In this document: piece by piece, positions 17,482-26,868 of the stretch
Layout of the letters: each line of letters opens with the position of its first letter
Numbering within the stretch: the first letter of the stretch is position 1
Origin: Ornithinibacillus massiliensis
Lineage (GTDB): Bacteria > Bacillota > Bacilli > Bacillales > Amphibacillaceae
NCBI RefSeq assembly: GCF_018310345.1
Contig: NZ_JAGXBY010000005.1
Span: forward strand, 186,001-250,000
DNA length: 64,000 nt
Direction of reading: 5' to 3'
Position numbers and translations under genes: made by a program
The notes under the pieces: model-generated
What the model saw: only the letters and a program-made list of their open reading frames with translations
The model's database searches: none
Told to the model about the DNA's origin: nothing

Positions 17482-17547
17482 AAATAAAAAAGCCCTTCAT
17501 AATGGAAGGGTAACATTTATCACCAAACCACTATAAAGGGAACTCAC
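17482..17547 (-). ncRNA. Candidate small RNA between yclP and yclQ, minus strand
   Basis: On the minus strand a -35-like TTTACC (17577-17582) and a -10 TATGAT (17554-17559) are 17 nt apart. About 65 nt downstream is an intrinsic terminator: CCCTTC (17505-17510) pairs with GAAGGG (17493-17498) across a 6-nt loop, followed by CTTTTTTA. The U-tract exists only on the minus strand, so the terminator does not serve yclP. The RNA would hold C-rich stretches (TTCCC, TTACCC) and no start codon with a ribosome site. The surrounding 380-bp gap has no other gene. A Fur-dependent FsrA-like role is a guess from the position. Confidence 0.45.
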
Positions 17548-17809
17548 AAATTCATCATACCTTATATTTTTTGGTTGGTAAATGATTATGCCCGGATTTC
17601 GTGTTTCATTCCAATGATTCTATTTTGGGAAATTGTAGAGCGCTCCAATTTCCGCTAGTGGCTCATCTGCCAATTATTGGAAGACACGTATTACATAATG
17701 AAGCGGTAAAAAAATAGAAACAGTATCTTTTTGGGGGACATAATTCTTCCCTATTCTAAGTAATACAACATTAGCTTAATAAATATAAACATAAAAGGAG
17801 AAATACCTT

Positions 17810-18751
17810 ATGAAGAAAATTTTAATACTATTTAGTATTAGTATATTGTTTACCGTATTAGCAGCATGTGGTGATTCAGAGGATACAGGATCGAAGCAAT
17901 CTGCTGAAGCAGAAAAGATTAGTATTAAGCATGAGCTGGATACAACGGATGTACCAGTAAATCCGGAGAAAGTAGTAGTATTTGACTTTGGTACTTTAGA
18001 TAGCTTAGACAAGCTAGGTATTAATGTGTTGGGAGTACCTCAAGGAGGATCTATTCCTGAATATCTATCGAAGTATGAGAGTAATGACTATGAAAATGTT
18101 GGTTCTTTGAAAGAGCCGGACTTTGATAAGCTTGCAGAAATTGATCCAGACCTAATTATTATTTCTGGTCGTCAGGCAGAACTTTATGACCAATTATCGG
18201 AACTAGCACCAACTATTTATCTTGGTGTAGATACGACTCGTTACATGGATTCATTTAAAGAAAACCTCGATATAATCGGAAAAATATGGGATAAAGAAGA
18301 CGAAGTACAAACGCAACTAGCAGCAATTGAAGATTCGATCGCAAGCTTACAAGAAAAAGCAAAAGCTAGCGATGTGAATGGTTTAATTATCTTGGCGAAT
18401 GATGATAAGATTAGTGCCTATGGTGCTAATTCAAGATTTGGTTTAATTCATGATGTATTCGGTATTAAGCCAGTTGATGAAAACATTGAAGCTTCTACAC
18501 ATGGTATGAATGTATCCTTTGAATATGTAGTGGAGAAAGATCCGGATATGCTGTATGTTATTGACCGTAGTGCAGCAGTTGAAGGTAATAGTACAGCGAA
18601 ACAACTTGTAGAAAATAAATTAGTTGAGAATACAAAAGCATACCAAAATGATAATATTGTTTATTTAAATCCTGATTTCTGGTACTTATCTGGAGGCGGA
18701 TTGGTCTCAGTTGAGGAAATGGTGAACGAAATCAGTGATAGCTTAGAATAA
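17810..18751 (+). CDS. yclQ: Siderophore-binding lipoprotein YclQ
   Basis: The solute-binding lipoprotein of the YclNOP importer, 313 residues. The N-terminal lipobox is ILFTVLAACGDS with Cys20, so it is lipidated and anchored outside the membrane. The body is a class III periplasmic-binding (TroA-type) fold: VVVFDFGTLDSLDKLG, VGSLKEPDFDKLAEIDPDLIIISGRQAELYDQL and ending DFWYLSGGGLVSVEEMVNEI. It resembles B. subtilis YclQ, the petrobactin-binding protein. AAAAGGAG precedes the ATG. I see no Fur box of its own, so transcription may continue from yclP. Confidence 0.92.
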   Translation: MKKILILFSISILFTVLAACGDSEDTGSKQSAEAEKISIKHELDTTDVPVNPEKVVVFDFGTLDSLDKLGINVLGVPQGGSIPEYLSKYESNDYENVGSLKEPDFDKLAEIDPDLIIISGRQAELYDQLSELAPTIYLGVDTTRYMDSFKENLDIIGKIWDKEDEVQTQLAAIEDSIASLQEKAKASDVNGLIILANDDKISAYGANSRFGLIHDVFGIKPVDENIEASTHGMNVSFEYVVEKDPDMLYVIDRSAAVEGNSTAKQLVENKLVENTKAYQNDNIVYLNPDFWYLSGGGLVSVEEMVNEISDSLE

Positions 18752-18753
18752 GA

Positions 18754-18792
18754 GAAAAAAGCAATCCTAATAAAATTGGGATTGCTTTTTTC
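18754..18792 (+). terminator. Intrinsic terminator of yclQ
   Basis: A 17-bp stem (18754-18770 with 18776-18792) with a 5-nt loop; the right arm itself supplies six T. Confidence 0.9.
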
Positions 18793-18917
18793 ATGATCTA
18801 TGTGTCCCTGTAATAGGCAATACTTCAAGATCTTTCGTATAAGAATGGTGCAGTTTCTTGCATTCATAGTCCAAATTATGTTTGAATAGAACTACTACTT
18901 AGGAAATGAGGTATAAC

Positions 18918-19604
18918 ATGAAAAAATTAATATTAAGCTTCATGATGATAGGTTTAATCGCTATATTAGCTGCGTGTGGTGATAAGGAAGAGAAAGCACA
19001 AGAGACCGTACAGCCTCAGGATATTACGATGGAAGAAGATGAAAAGGTAGCAGATGACGATGTAGTTATTAGCATTAATGATACAGAAGTATCAGGTGAT
19101 CACTATAATACGATTTATTTACAAACAAAAATTCGTGCCTCTCAATTTGGACAAGATATAGAAGATAAAGAAAACATTAAGGAAATTACGCTTAATGAGA
19201 TTATTGCCCAAGAGTTAATTAAGCAAGAAGCAGAAAGACTAGGAATAGAAGTTTCGGAGGAAAACGTACAAGAAGAGTTGGATACGTTAAAATCAGAAAA
19301 TGAAGAGCAATTTGAGGCTTATTTAGAAACCTATAACTTAACAGAGGATTCCTTAAAAGAACAAATTCGTTTTTCACAAATTTTAAGTCAATTTATTGAG
19401 GAAGAAATTGAGATTGCTGAAGTAACAGAAGATGATATAAAAGAGACGTATGATCAATTAAAGAAAGATATGGAAAATATCATGGAGTTCGAGCAAGCAG
19501 AACCAATCATTGAACAGCAGCTAACGCAACAACGTGAAGCAGATGCTTTACAGGCTAAAGTAGAAGAATTAATGGATGATGCGAATATTGAGAAGCATAT
19601 TTAA
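18918..19604 (+). CDS. SurA/PrsA-like lipoprotein without a PPIase domain
   Basis: A 228-residue lipoprotein. Signal peptide and lipobox LIAILAACGD place Cys20 at the mature N-terminus, outside the membrane. A SurA N-terminal-like chaperone region follows (DDVVISINDTEVSGDHYNTIYLQTKI, then LNEIIAQELIKQEAERLGIEVSEENVQEEL and later EEIEIAEVTEDDIKETYDQLKK). The parvulin domain that PrsA carries between the two chaperone lobes is missing. An extracytoplasmic holdase role is inferred. I start at ATG 18918 because TGAGG lies 6 nt upstream; the ATG at 18906 has no site. It is followed by a terminator. Confidence 0.82.
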   Translation: MKKLILSFMMIGLIAILAACGDKEEKAQETVQPQDITMEEDEKVADDDVVISINDTEVSGDHYNTIYLQTKIRASQFGQDIEDKENIKEITLNEIIAQELIKQEAERLGIEVSEENVQEELDTLKSENEEQFEAYLETYNLTEDSLKEQIRFSQILSQFIEEEIEIAEVTEDDIKETYDQLKKDMENIMEFEQAEPIIEQQLTQQREADALQAKVEELMDDANIEKHI

Positions 19605-19677
19605 ATACATGAAACAGCCTGCACATAATCTTGTATAAGTAAAAGAATATACGCAAGCAGTTTCAGGATCTTTGCCC

Positions 19678-19706
19678 AATGGACAGAATTGATCTGTCCA
19701 TTTTTT
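19678..19706 (+). terminator. Intrinsic terminator of the SurA-like lipoprotein gene
   Basis: AATGGACAGA at 19678-19687 pairs with TCTGTCCATT at 19693-19702 across a 5-nt loop, followed by T to 19706. Confidence 0.88.
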
Positions 19707-19857
19707 ATTATTTGAAGTCAAATAGGCATTAACCATAAGTTATTATTGTAAGGAAAAGTAGACTTTATTTGTTACTTTTTTAATTTAAGATTCATCTTAC
19801 AAATAAAATACGTCATATAAATAATGTTCTTAGTTTCTGGGAGATTTTAGTTTGTAG

Positions 19858-19898
19858 AAAAAGCGACCCAAAGGCCATATAACTAGGGGCCTTGGGTC
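19858..19898 (-). terminator. Intrinsic terminator of the surface protein gene
   Basis: On the minus strand GACCCAAGGCC (19898-19888) pairs with GGCCTTTGGGTC (19876-19865), with one bulged T, followed by GCTTTTT. It lies about 20 bp past the stop codon. Confidence 0.8.
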
Positions 19899-19918
19899 AG
19901 CTTATTTATTTCGACTTT

Positions 19919-22900
19919 TTATGCCTTTGTTTTTCTTTGAGTAATAATAAGAACAAATCCAACTAATAATAATGATATTCCTAATAACAACCATTCGTAT
20001 AAATTAGTTGAGGTTTGAGGTAATTTATTTTCAACTGTTATTTCTTTTAAGTTATTCTTAGTATTCAATAATTGATCTAATGCCTCATTCACTTCTGCTT
20101 GAGTCGCGTTTGGATTAGCAAGAACGTCTTTTGCTTGTTTCAATGCTTTTTGATAGGCTGCCCAACTTTGTTTACTATAGTCGGAAGCATCCAATTTGTC
20201 TCCTAATTCTACTTGCTCTTTTAGTGCTTGCTTGTCAACAGTTAATCCTAGATAAGCTTCTACTAATTTAGTATAGGCATCGTTGATTTGATCTTGAGTT
20301 GCATTTGAGTCATTTAACACCTTTTCTGCTTCTATTAGAGCTTTTTCGAAAACATTCCAGCTTTTTTCGCTGTAATCGCTAGGTGTTAACGATTTTGCTT
20401 CATTTACTCTTTCTTGTAGACCCTTTTTATTAACTGTTAAGTTATAGTAAGCCTCGGTTAACTTCGCTAATTCAGCATCCACTTCTGCTTGAGTCGCATT
20501 CGGATCCGCTAAAACTGCTTCAGCTTTTTCTAAAGCTTCTTGGTAAGCGGTCCAGCTATCCGTACTGTAATGCGGTTCTACTAAACTATCAGCTTCTTCC
20601 ACTTTAGCTTGTAACTTAGATTTATCGACTGATAAATTGAGATAAGCTTCTTCTAAAGTTTTAAGAGCTGCATCCACTTCTGTCTGAGTCGCATTTGGAT
20701 CCGTTAAAACTACTTCAGCTTTTTCTAAAGCTTCTTGGTAAGTGGCCCAGCTATCCGTACTATAGTGCGATTCTACTAAACTATCGGCTCCTTCCACTTT
20801 AGCTTGTAACTTAGATTTATCGACTGATAAATTGAGATAAGCTTCTTCTAAAGTTTTAAGAGCTGTATCCACTTCTGTCTGAGTCGCATTTGGATCCGCT
20901 AAAACTGCTTCAGCTTTTTCTAAAGCTTCTTGGTAAGCGGTCCAGCTATCCGTACTGTAGTGTGAGTCTACTAAACTATCAGCTTCTTCCACTGTAGCTT
21001 GTAACTTAGATTTATCGACTGATAAATTGAGATAAGCTTCTTCTAAAGTTTTAAGAGCTGCATCCACTTCTGTCTGAGTCGCATTTGGATCCGCTAAAAC
21101 TGCTTCAGCTTTTTCTAAAGCTTCTTGGTAAGTGGCCCAGCTATCCGTACTATAGTGCGATTCTACTAAACTATCGGCTCCTTCCACTTTAGCTTGTAGC
21201 TTAGATTTGTCGACCGATAAATTGAGATAAGCTTCTTCTAAAGTTTTAAGAGCTGCGTCCACTTCTGCCTGAGTTGCCTCAGGATTATCAAATACAGACT
21301 TCGCATTTTGTAATGCAGTTTCATATGCTTCCCAACTATCTAGAGAATAATCCTTCTCATTCAGTGTTTCTCGCAAGTCGATTTCTGCTTCTAATGCAGA
21401 TTTGTCAACTACCGTCAATTCTTTTTCGAAGCTTTTTACTGGTTCACCATTTGTGCCTCTTATGTTACCTGTATCCGCGTCATAGGTTACTCTTACAGCG
21501 GAACCGCCTTCTACTGCTTCTGGTAGTAGTAAGGTTAATTTATCTCCGTTTACTTTAAAGTCGGTTACTACCACATGTTGACCATTCACTTCAATGGTGA
21601 ATCCATCTAAATTATCTAATACAATTGGATTATCAAACGTAAATTCAATTTTATCTAGTTCATTAGCCTTTGTTGTTTCTAACTCTGGTACCCATTTGGT
21701 CAGAGAATTATACGCTAGTTCTAGTTTATCTAAAGCTTCATTAACATCCGCTTGAGATGCATCTGGATTCTCTAATACTTCTTGCGCTTCTCGTAATTTA
21801 GACTGTAATTCTTGCCAGCTTTCTTCCGTATAGTCTTTATCTTGAAGATTTTCTGTGTTAATTTCTTCTACTTTTGATTGCAAGCTTGTTTTATTGACTG
21901 GAACATTATTTGTTGCTTCCTTTTCAAAGCTAGCGACTGGCTCACCGTTTGTGCCCCTTAAGTTCCCTTCTTCCTTCTTATAGATTACTTTTACGCTATT
22001 TCCTTCTTCTACTTTTCCATCTAACAGCAATGTAAGAGTTTCTCCGTTTATTTCAAAATCAGTTATGCTAATTTCTAGACCATTGACCTCAACAGTAAAT
22101 CCATCTATATTATCTAAATCAATTGATTTATCAAAGATCAACTCGATTTTATCCTGTACATTAACCTCAACAGATAGTAACTCTGGTACCCACTTGGTTA
22201 AACTTTCATAGGCATTATTTAACTGCTCTAATGCTATATCGACTTCTTCTTGTATAGCTTCATCGTTGTCCAATACTTCTCGTGCTTTGCTCAGAGCTTT
22301 GTCTAGTTCTTGCCAGCTTTCTTCGGTATAGTCTGCTGCATCAAGATTTTTAATCTCCTCGACTTTACTTTCCAATGCAGTTTTGTCGACTGATTCTATT
22401 ATAAATTCCTTTGCTTTTGTGGCAGTTCTACCATCTTTTAAAGCGGTCACTTCAACGGTATACGGTCCATCTTCTAAATCAATATTCGGAGTGAAGTACC
22501 AATTTCCATCTTCATCCACCGTTGTAGTGCCTCCAGCATCTTCTACTATGTTACCTTCAGAATCTTTAATAACAATTGATATTGTTGCTTCTGGACTTGC
22601 AGTACCTTCTATAATTGGTTTGCTTGTTTTAGCAATCTCACTAGGTTTCGTGATTTGTAATGAGGAAGCAAATTCATCTGTTACAATCTGCTCAAATCCG
22701 TCTACAGGTACACTGTTTGTCCCTTTTAAATTCCCTTTTCCATCATATAGTACTTTAACTTCTTTATCTGTCACATGAGTTCCGTCTGGTAGCGTAAGAA
22801 CTAGCTGTTTTTGATTATTAGGGTCAACCTCAAAAGTAACTTCATTAATAGCCACTTCTTCGCCGTTAACAGTGATGGTAAAACCATCTAAGCTTGAAAG

Positions 22901-25393
22901 ATTAACTTCATGGTCAAAAGTTAAAGCGATACGAGTACCTTCTGTTTCCGTCTGCTCTAGGGAACCCCCTTCAATTTGTGGTACAGTTGCAGCTATAGTG
23001 AAATAGGAAACAGGACCAAAATTCTTGGTGTCAATGGTGACTTTACCATCTTCAATGAGATAAAATGAATCCTCAGCACCAAAGTGATCATCCGAGCTAA
23101 CAATGACATAAAGTGGCCACTCATCAGCACCTTGTACCTTTTCAATCTGTAACGTGATTTTTGAATCCTCACCGGCAGAATTCGTATCCTGCCAATTTGT
23201 TTTTTGAACTTTATAAACCCGTTCCATCCGTTTTAATGATTCATCAGTCTTGTCGATTGGATTGATAAATTCAGTACTTGCTCCGTCATCTCCAAATAGA
23301 AAGAATGATTTATCATTCCATATAGTGTTTCCATTCTCCTCATTGGAGTTCTGAATAGTGTCTCCAAGTGCAATGGTTACAATAGAATCTTTCTCATTAG
23401 AGACAGACTGTTTTTGATATAGGGCACCATTATCATCGCGTCCTAATCCGGTAATGCGATTACTATAATCTTCGTTAGCAGCAGCAGACCACATAATTCC
23501 TTCATTACTGTCCAAATAATCGGTTTCTAAAGTCAACCCATACTTAATCGCAAGGTAACTATTTACTTGCTGTCGTTCAACTGAAGTTAGTACCCTATTG
23601 AATAAAATAACTTCTGAAATTGAACCGTTATAACGACTATTATGACCAGCTCCGATGTAGTAGGTACTTAAATTTGGGTAAGACCATTGCACAGCATTAT
23701 TATCGAACGATGCGAGCTGATTACCGTCTAGAGAAAGGGACCATTCTTCATTTGAGCTTCTAATATTTAATACGCGACTTTCTAGCAAATTATACTTATC
23801 GGGTAAATTAACCGTTCTATTACTTGTAGAGAAAAATGATGTCCTAATTTGTGATTTGTTAAGACCATACTGTGATCCCAAGTGATTACTACCAAATTCC
23901 CATGGAAAACCAGTATGATTTCTACTAATCTGGACTGAGAAAATTTCCCTAGCTGTATCATTCTGACCAAACCTGGAAGTGGCGTAATAGCCTACAGTGC
24001 TATCAAGAGTAAGCCCTGGATTAAAGTTAATATTCGAGGCATTGTAAGGCTGTGCAGAAGTTCCAACCACATCCCAAGTTCTATCAAATGCTAAATCCTG
24101 CAATTTGGTTACTCTATCACTATTATCCCTTACTGAACTTTTCCCTACATCTACCCAAGATGTAAGTCCATCTCCAACTCCACCTGGCGTAACATGGGGA
24201 ACTTGTAAGTTATTTCTTGCTGCTTCCAGGTTGGCAAGGGCTTGATCTACTTCTTCCTGAGTAGATTCGCCGTTATCCAACGCTTCTTGAGCCATGTTAA
24301 GCGCCTCTAGTAATGCTTGCCAGCTTTCAGTTGTGTAATTCAATTCGTTTAGATCTTCGCCATTAATCTCATCTACTTTCTCTTGCAACAGCGTTTTATC
24401 AATCGAGTTCCATTCTAATGCATTACCTCCACCATACACAGCAAATAGAGATGAGTCATTGTCGGCAAACAGATTCTCTAGCCCCGTGAAAGTTCCTTCG
24501 TTTGCTAAGCCAAATGTACTTCCCTTTGTCATCCTGTTTGTCGCAGTAATACCTGCTTTCCCGGTAAAATTACTGCTTAGCGTAAGAGAATTAGGGCCAT
24601 CCAAAAAGACATTTCGCTCCAATCCCTCTATTGTATTATCTGTAATGACCGCATCTCCGGATAAGATAAAATCGCCAGTAACATTATTTCGCACATGGAC
24701 TCCTCCGCCATTATTGCCCGTGATTTTGCCTCCAGTCATAATAACTCTTGTCTGAGAAAAATTGATCAGTACCGCACCAAAAGTCCTATGACTATTACCG
24801 GTAATTTCTCCACCCGTCATTTCTAGAACTGCATTCGCACCATTGAGGATGACTGCACTACCTGGGTACTCAGAATAATTATTTTGTAAAATCGTACCAT
24901 CCTCAATGGTCAATTTTGCATTGGCATTAACATTTATTATTCTTCCCTGAGACGGACCTTCCCCAAAGCTACCGTCAATAACAATATTTCTCAATGTAAG
25001 GTGAGAGTTTTCCAAATCAAAAAGTGTTCCTGTTCCAGTACCACCTACCGCTCCACGCTTAATCACAGCAGTATTTGTGGCTTCAGAGGCTGTGGTGATT
25101 GTAACGCTCTTAGCCACTTTCAAAGTAGGGAATGGATGCATTAATGTAATATCGTCCATGATAAAGATAGTTCCTTGATCATTAGCTGCTTGAAAAGCTT
25201 TCTGTAAGGTAGCATAAGGATTTTCTCGAGTTCCATCACCTGTGGTGTCATCGCCATCGCTTGAGACGTAGGTGCCTTCTTCAGCGGCATAGCTGACAGG
25301 AATTCCTATGTTTCCTCCTATCCCCGTGAAAACTAGTAAAAAAATTAAGTACATAATTCCTATCTTCCGAAAAGTAATATCGTAGCTTTGCAT
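19919..25393 (-). CDS. Large sortase-anchored surface protein with beta-helix, LamG-like, SwmB-like and FIVAR repeats
   Basis: A 1824-residue secreted protein. The signal peptide ends near VSYA-A at about 36. About 37-335 look like a right-handed beta-helix (GDGTRENPYATLQKAF, repeated MTGGEITGN steps). A FIVAR module follows, then at about 400-800 a LamG/concanavalin-like region with GSISEVILFNRVLTSVERQQV. SwmB/Ig-like modules (FTITVNGEEV, KGTNSVPV) alternate with two further FIVAR modules. Seven contiguous 65-residue FIVAR repeats fill 1329-1783. The C-terminus is a cell-wall sorting signal: LPQTS at 1791-1795, a hydrophobic helix and RKTKA. LPQTS instead of LPxTG recalls the LPxTS/A motif of class D sortases. 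The likely role is wall-attached binding; the ligand is unknown. GGGAGGAA precedes the ATG. Confidence 0.9.
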   Translation of the reverse strand: MQSYDITFRKIGIMYLIFLLVFTGIGGNIGIPVSYAAEEGTYVSSDGDDTTGDGTRENPYATLQKAFQAANDQGTIFIMDDITLMHPFPTLKVAKSVTITTASEATNTAVIKRGAVGGTGTGTLFDLENSHLTLRNIVIDGSFGEGPSQGRIINVNANAKLTIEDGTILQNNYSEYPGSAVILNGANAVLEMTGGEITGNSHRTFGAVLINFSQTRVIMTGGKITGNNGGGVHVRNNVTGDFILSGDAVITDNTIEGLERNVFLDGPNSLTLSSNFTGKAGITATNRMTKGSTFGLANEGTFTGLENLFADNDSSLFAVYGGGNALEWNSIDKTLLQEKVDEINGEDLNELNYTTESWQALLEALNMAQEALDNGESTQEEVDQALANLEAARNNLQVPHVTPGGVGDGLTSWVDVGKSSVRDNSDRVTKLQDLAFDRTWDVVGTSAQPYNASNINFNPGLTLDSTVGYYATSRFGQNDTAREIFSVQISRNHTGFPWEFGSNHLGSQYGLNKSQIRTSFFSTSNRTVNLPDKYNLLESRVLNIRSSNEEWSLSLDGNQLASFDNNAVQWSYPNLSTYYIGAGHNSRYNGSISEVILFNRVLTSVERQQVNSYLAIKYGLTLETDYLDSNEGIMWSAAANEDYSNRITGLGRDDNGALYQKQSVSNEKDSIVTIALGDTIQNSNEENGNTIWNDKSFFLFGDDGASTEFINPIDKTDESLKRMERVYKVQKTNWQDTNSAGEDSKITLQIEKVQGADEWPLYVIVSSDDHFGAEDSFYLIEDGKVTIDTKNFGPVSYFTIAATVPQIEGGSLEQTETEGTRIALTFDHEVNLSSLDGFTITVNGEEVAINEVTFEVDPNNQKQLVLTLPDGTHVTDKEVKVLYDGKGNLKGTNSVPVDGFEQIVTDEFASSLQITKPSEIAKTSKPIIEGTASPEATISIVIKDSEGNIVEDAGGTTTVDEDGNWYFTPNIDLEDGPYTVEVTALKDGRTATKAKEFIIESVDKTALESKVEEIKNLDAADYTEESWQELDKALSKAREVLDNDEAIQEEVDIALEQLNNAYESLTKWVPELLSVEVNVQDKIELIFDKSIDLDNIDGFTVEVNGLEISITDFEINGETLTLLLDGKVEEGNSVKVIYKKEEGNLRGTNGEPVASFEKEATNNVPVNKTSLQSKVEEINTENLQDKDYTEESWQELQSKLREAQEVLENPDASQADVNEALDKLELAYNSLTKWVPELETTKANELDKIEFTFDNPIVLDNLDGFTIEVNGQHVVVTDFKVNGDKLTLLLPEAVEGGSAVRVTYDADTGNIRGTNGEPVKSFEKELTVVDKSALEAEIDLRETLNEKDYSLDSWEAYETALQNAKSVFDNPEATQAEVDAALKTLEEAYLNLSVDKSKLQAKVEGADSLVESHYSTDSWATYQEALEKAEAVLADPNATQTEVDAALKTLEEAYLNLSVDKSKLQATVEEADSLVDSHYSTDSWTAYQEALEKAEAVLADPNATQTEVDTALKTLEEAYLNLSVDKSKLQAKVEGADSLVESHYSTDSWATYQEALEKAEVVLTDPNATQTEVDAALKTLEEAYLNLSVDKSKLQAKVEEADSLVEPHYSTDSWTAYQEALEKAEAVLADPNATQAEVDAELAKLTEAYYNLTVNKKGLQERVNEAKSLTPSDYSEKSWNVFEKALIEAEKVLNDSNATQDQINDAYTKLVEAYLGLTVDKQALKEQVELGDKLDASDYSKQSWAAYQKALKQAKDVLANPNATQAEVNEALDQLLNTKNNLKEITVENKLPQTSTNLYEWLLLGISLLLVGFVLIITQRKTKA
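20045..21409 (-). repeat. Seven in-frame 195-bp tandem repeats encoding FIVAR modules
   Basis: Repeat junctions fall at 20239, 20434, 20629, 20824, 21019, 21214 and 21409, exactly 195 bp (65 codons) apart. Copies 2-5 counted from the upstream end of the gene (20435-21214) are nearly identical at DNA level. That suggests recent duplication or gene conversion, so copy number may vary between strains and short-read assembly may miscount it. Confidence 0.92.
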
Positions 25394-25518
25394 TTTAGTT
25401 CCTCCCTTTCAAAGATTTATTTGTGTAGCTTCATTAAAACTAATTAAATAAAAAAAAGTATTGCACATTTCTACATATATAGAGATATATAGACAAATTC
25501 CGACCACTCGTTATATTC

Positions 25519-25546
25519 ACACTAGAAATATCATTTCTAATAGTGT
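25519..25546. other. Stem-loop in the 400-bp gap before the surface protein gene
   Basis: ACACTAGAAAT pairs with ATTTC and TAGTGT with a 3-nt bulge. The rest of the gap (25394-25768) has no open frame with a ribosome site and no clear promoter that I can see. It should hold the surface protein promoter, because that gene reads away from here on the minus strand. Confidence 0.35.
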
Positions 25547-25768
25547 AATTGCCCTCCAACCCCCTTTAATTTACAAAATACCTCAGCGTTATCATACTAA
25601 CCTCCCCTATACAAAATCTATACATTGTTAAATTATTGGGAAAGCTAACAGAAGGTGGCTTCTTTAGCTATTGTGGATGGCAATAAAAAGGTGTTAAAAG
25701 ATCACTTTTGATTTCTTAAAATCAAGAGTGGAGGAAGATAGATGGGGTAATTTGTTTAGAATTATTTT

Positions 25769-25815
25769 GAAAGAAAAAAGTACATGGTCCTTTTTACCAT
25801 GTACTTTTTTCTTTC
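25769..25815. terminator. Terminator at the 3' end of the histidine operon
   Basis: A 19-bp perfect stem (25769-25787 with 25797-25815) and a 9-nt loop. The stem overlaps the last codons of hisC. A and T runs allow termination on both strands. Confidence 0.88.
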
Positions 25816-26867
25816 AAGATGATTTTCAGTCTCTCTAACAATGTAATCATATCTTGTTTTGTGCCTATCGTTATTCTAATGAAATTTTCAATAGCTGCCT
25901 TTGAGAAGTGTCTAACTAATATACCGTTCTCCTTTAGCTGAGCATATAACGATTTCGCTTTCTTATTTGGATGAGAAATAAAGATGAAGTTAGCTTGAGA
26001 AGGTAATACGTGAAATCCTAGTTGAGATAGTTCTTTACTAAGCCATTCCCGCGTTTCAATCACTTTGGCTGTTGTCTTTTTGTAGTAAGAGTCTGCATTC
26101 ATAGCAGCTATTGCGCCTGCCATAGCAAGTCGATCTATCGTATACGAGTTAAAGGAGTTTTTTATTTTATTTAGGCCTTCTATTAATTCTGGGCTTCCGA
26201 TTGCATAGCCAACTCTAAGTCCTGCCAGTGACCTAGATTTTGAAGTCGTTTGTATCACAAGCAAATTAGGATATTTCTGTATAAGTGGTACAGCTGACTC
26301 CTTTGCAAAATCACTATATGCTTCATCAATGATGACGACTTTTTCCTGGTTATGTAAGAGGACTTCCTCTACTTGCTCGATAGGTAATAGTATGCCTGTA
26401 GGTGCATTCGGGTTAGGGAAAATTACCCCGCCTTCTGAATGGAATAAGGAATGCGTATTTAATGTAAAGTCCTGATTTAATCTAACCTCTTCATAAGGTA
26501 TGTTAAAGAGCTTAGCATAAACAGTGTAAAAGCTATACGTAATAGCTGGGAAACGTATTGTTACTCCTGGTTCAAAAAAGGCCATAAAGGAAAAGGCAAG
26601 CACCTCATCCGAGCCATTTCCTACAAATATATTTTCTTTTCTTACATCATATGCTTTAGCAATGGCTTCCCTTAATTCATCAACAGTTGGTGAAGGATAT
26701 AACTTCAGGGACTCCCCAATTTCATCCTGTATGGCTTTTATAACCGATTCAGGAGGTGGATACGGATTTTCATTTGTGTTTAGCTTGATCAAGGAGGAAT
26801 CATTTATTTGTTCACCAGGAACATAAGGATCTGTACGATTCACTATGGAACTCCAATACTTACTCAT
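25794..26867 (-). CDS. hisC: Histidinol-phosphate aminotransferase
   Basis: A PLP-dependent class I/II aminotransferase that makes histidinol phosphate from imidazole-acetol phosphate and glutamate. It has 357 residues. Family marks are LNTNENPYPPP near the N-terminus, VFVGNGSDEVL, FPNPNAPTG, IIDEAYSDF, the PLP-lysine segment TTSKSRSLAGLRVGYAIG and a late FIRITIGT. I start at ATG 26867, one base after the hisI stop, with GAGGGG upstream. The frame extends to 26888 but that would overlap hisI. It is the last gene of the his operon, a common placement in Bacillaceae outside B. subtilis. Confidence 0.95.
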   Translation of the reverse strand: MSKYWSSIVNRTDPYVPGEQINDSSLIKLNTNENPYPPPESVIKAIQDEIGESLKLYPSPTVDELREAIAKAYDVRKENIFVGNGSDEVLAFSFMAFFEPGVTIRFPAITYSFYTVYAKLFNIPYEEVRLNQDFTLNTHSLFHSEGGVIFPNPNAPTGILLPIEQVEEVLLHNQEKVVIIDEAYSDFAKESAVPLIQKYPNLLVIQTTSKSRSLAGLRVGYAIGSPELIEGLNKIKNSFNSYTIDRLAMAGAIAAMNADSYYKKTTAKVIETREWLSKELSQLGFHVLPSQANFIFISHPNKKAKSLYAQLKENGILVRHFSKAAIENFIRITIGTKQDMITLLERLKIILKEKSTW

Positions 26868-26868
26868 T

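Noticed and set aside
22383..22778. 131-codon frame opposite the surface protein gene
   Set aside because: It is a shadow of a strongly supported coding sequence, with no ribosome site.
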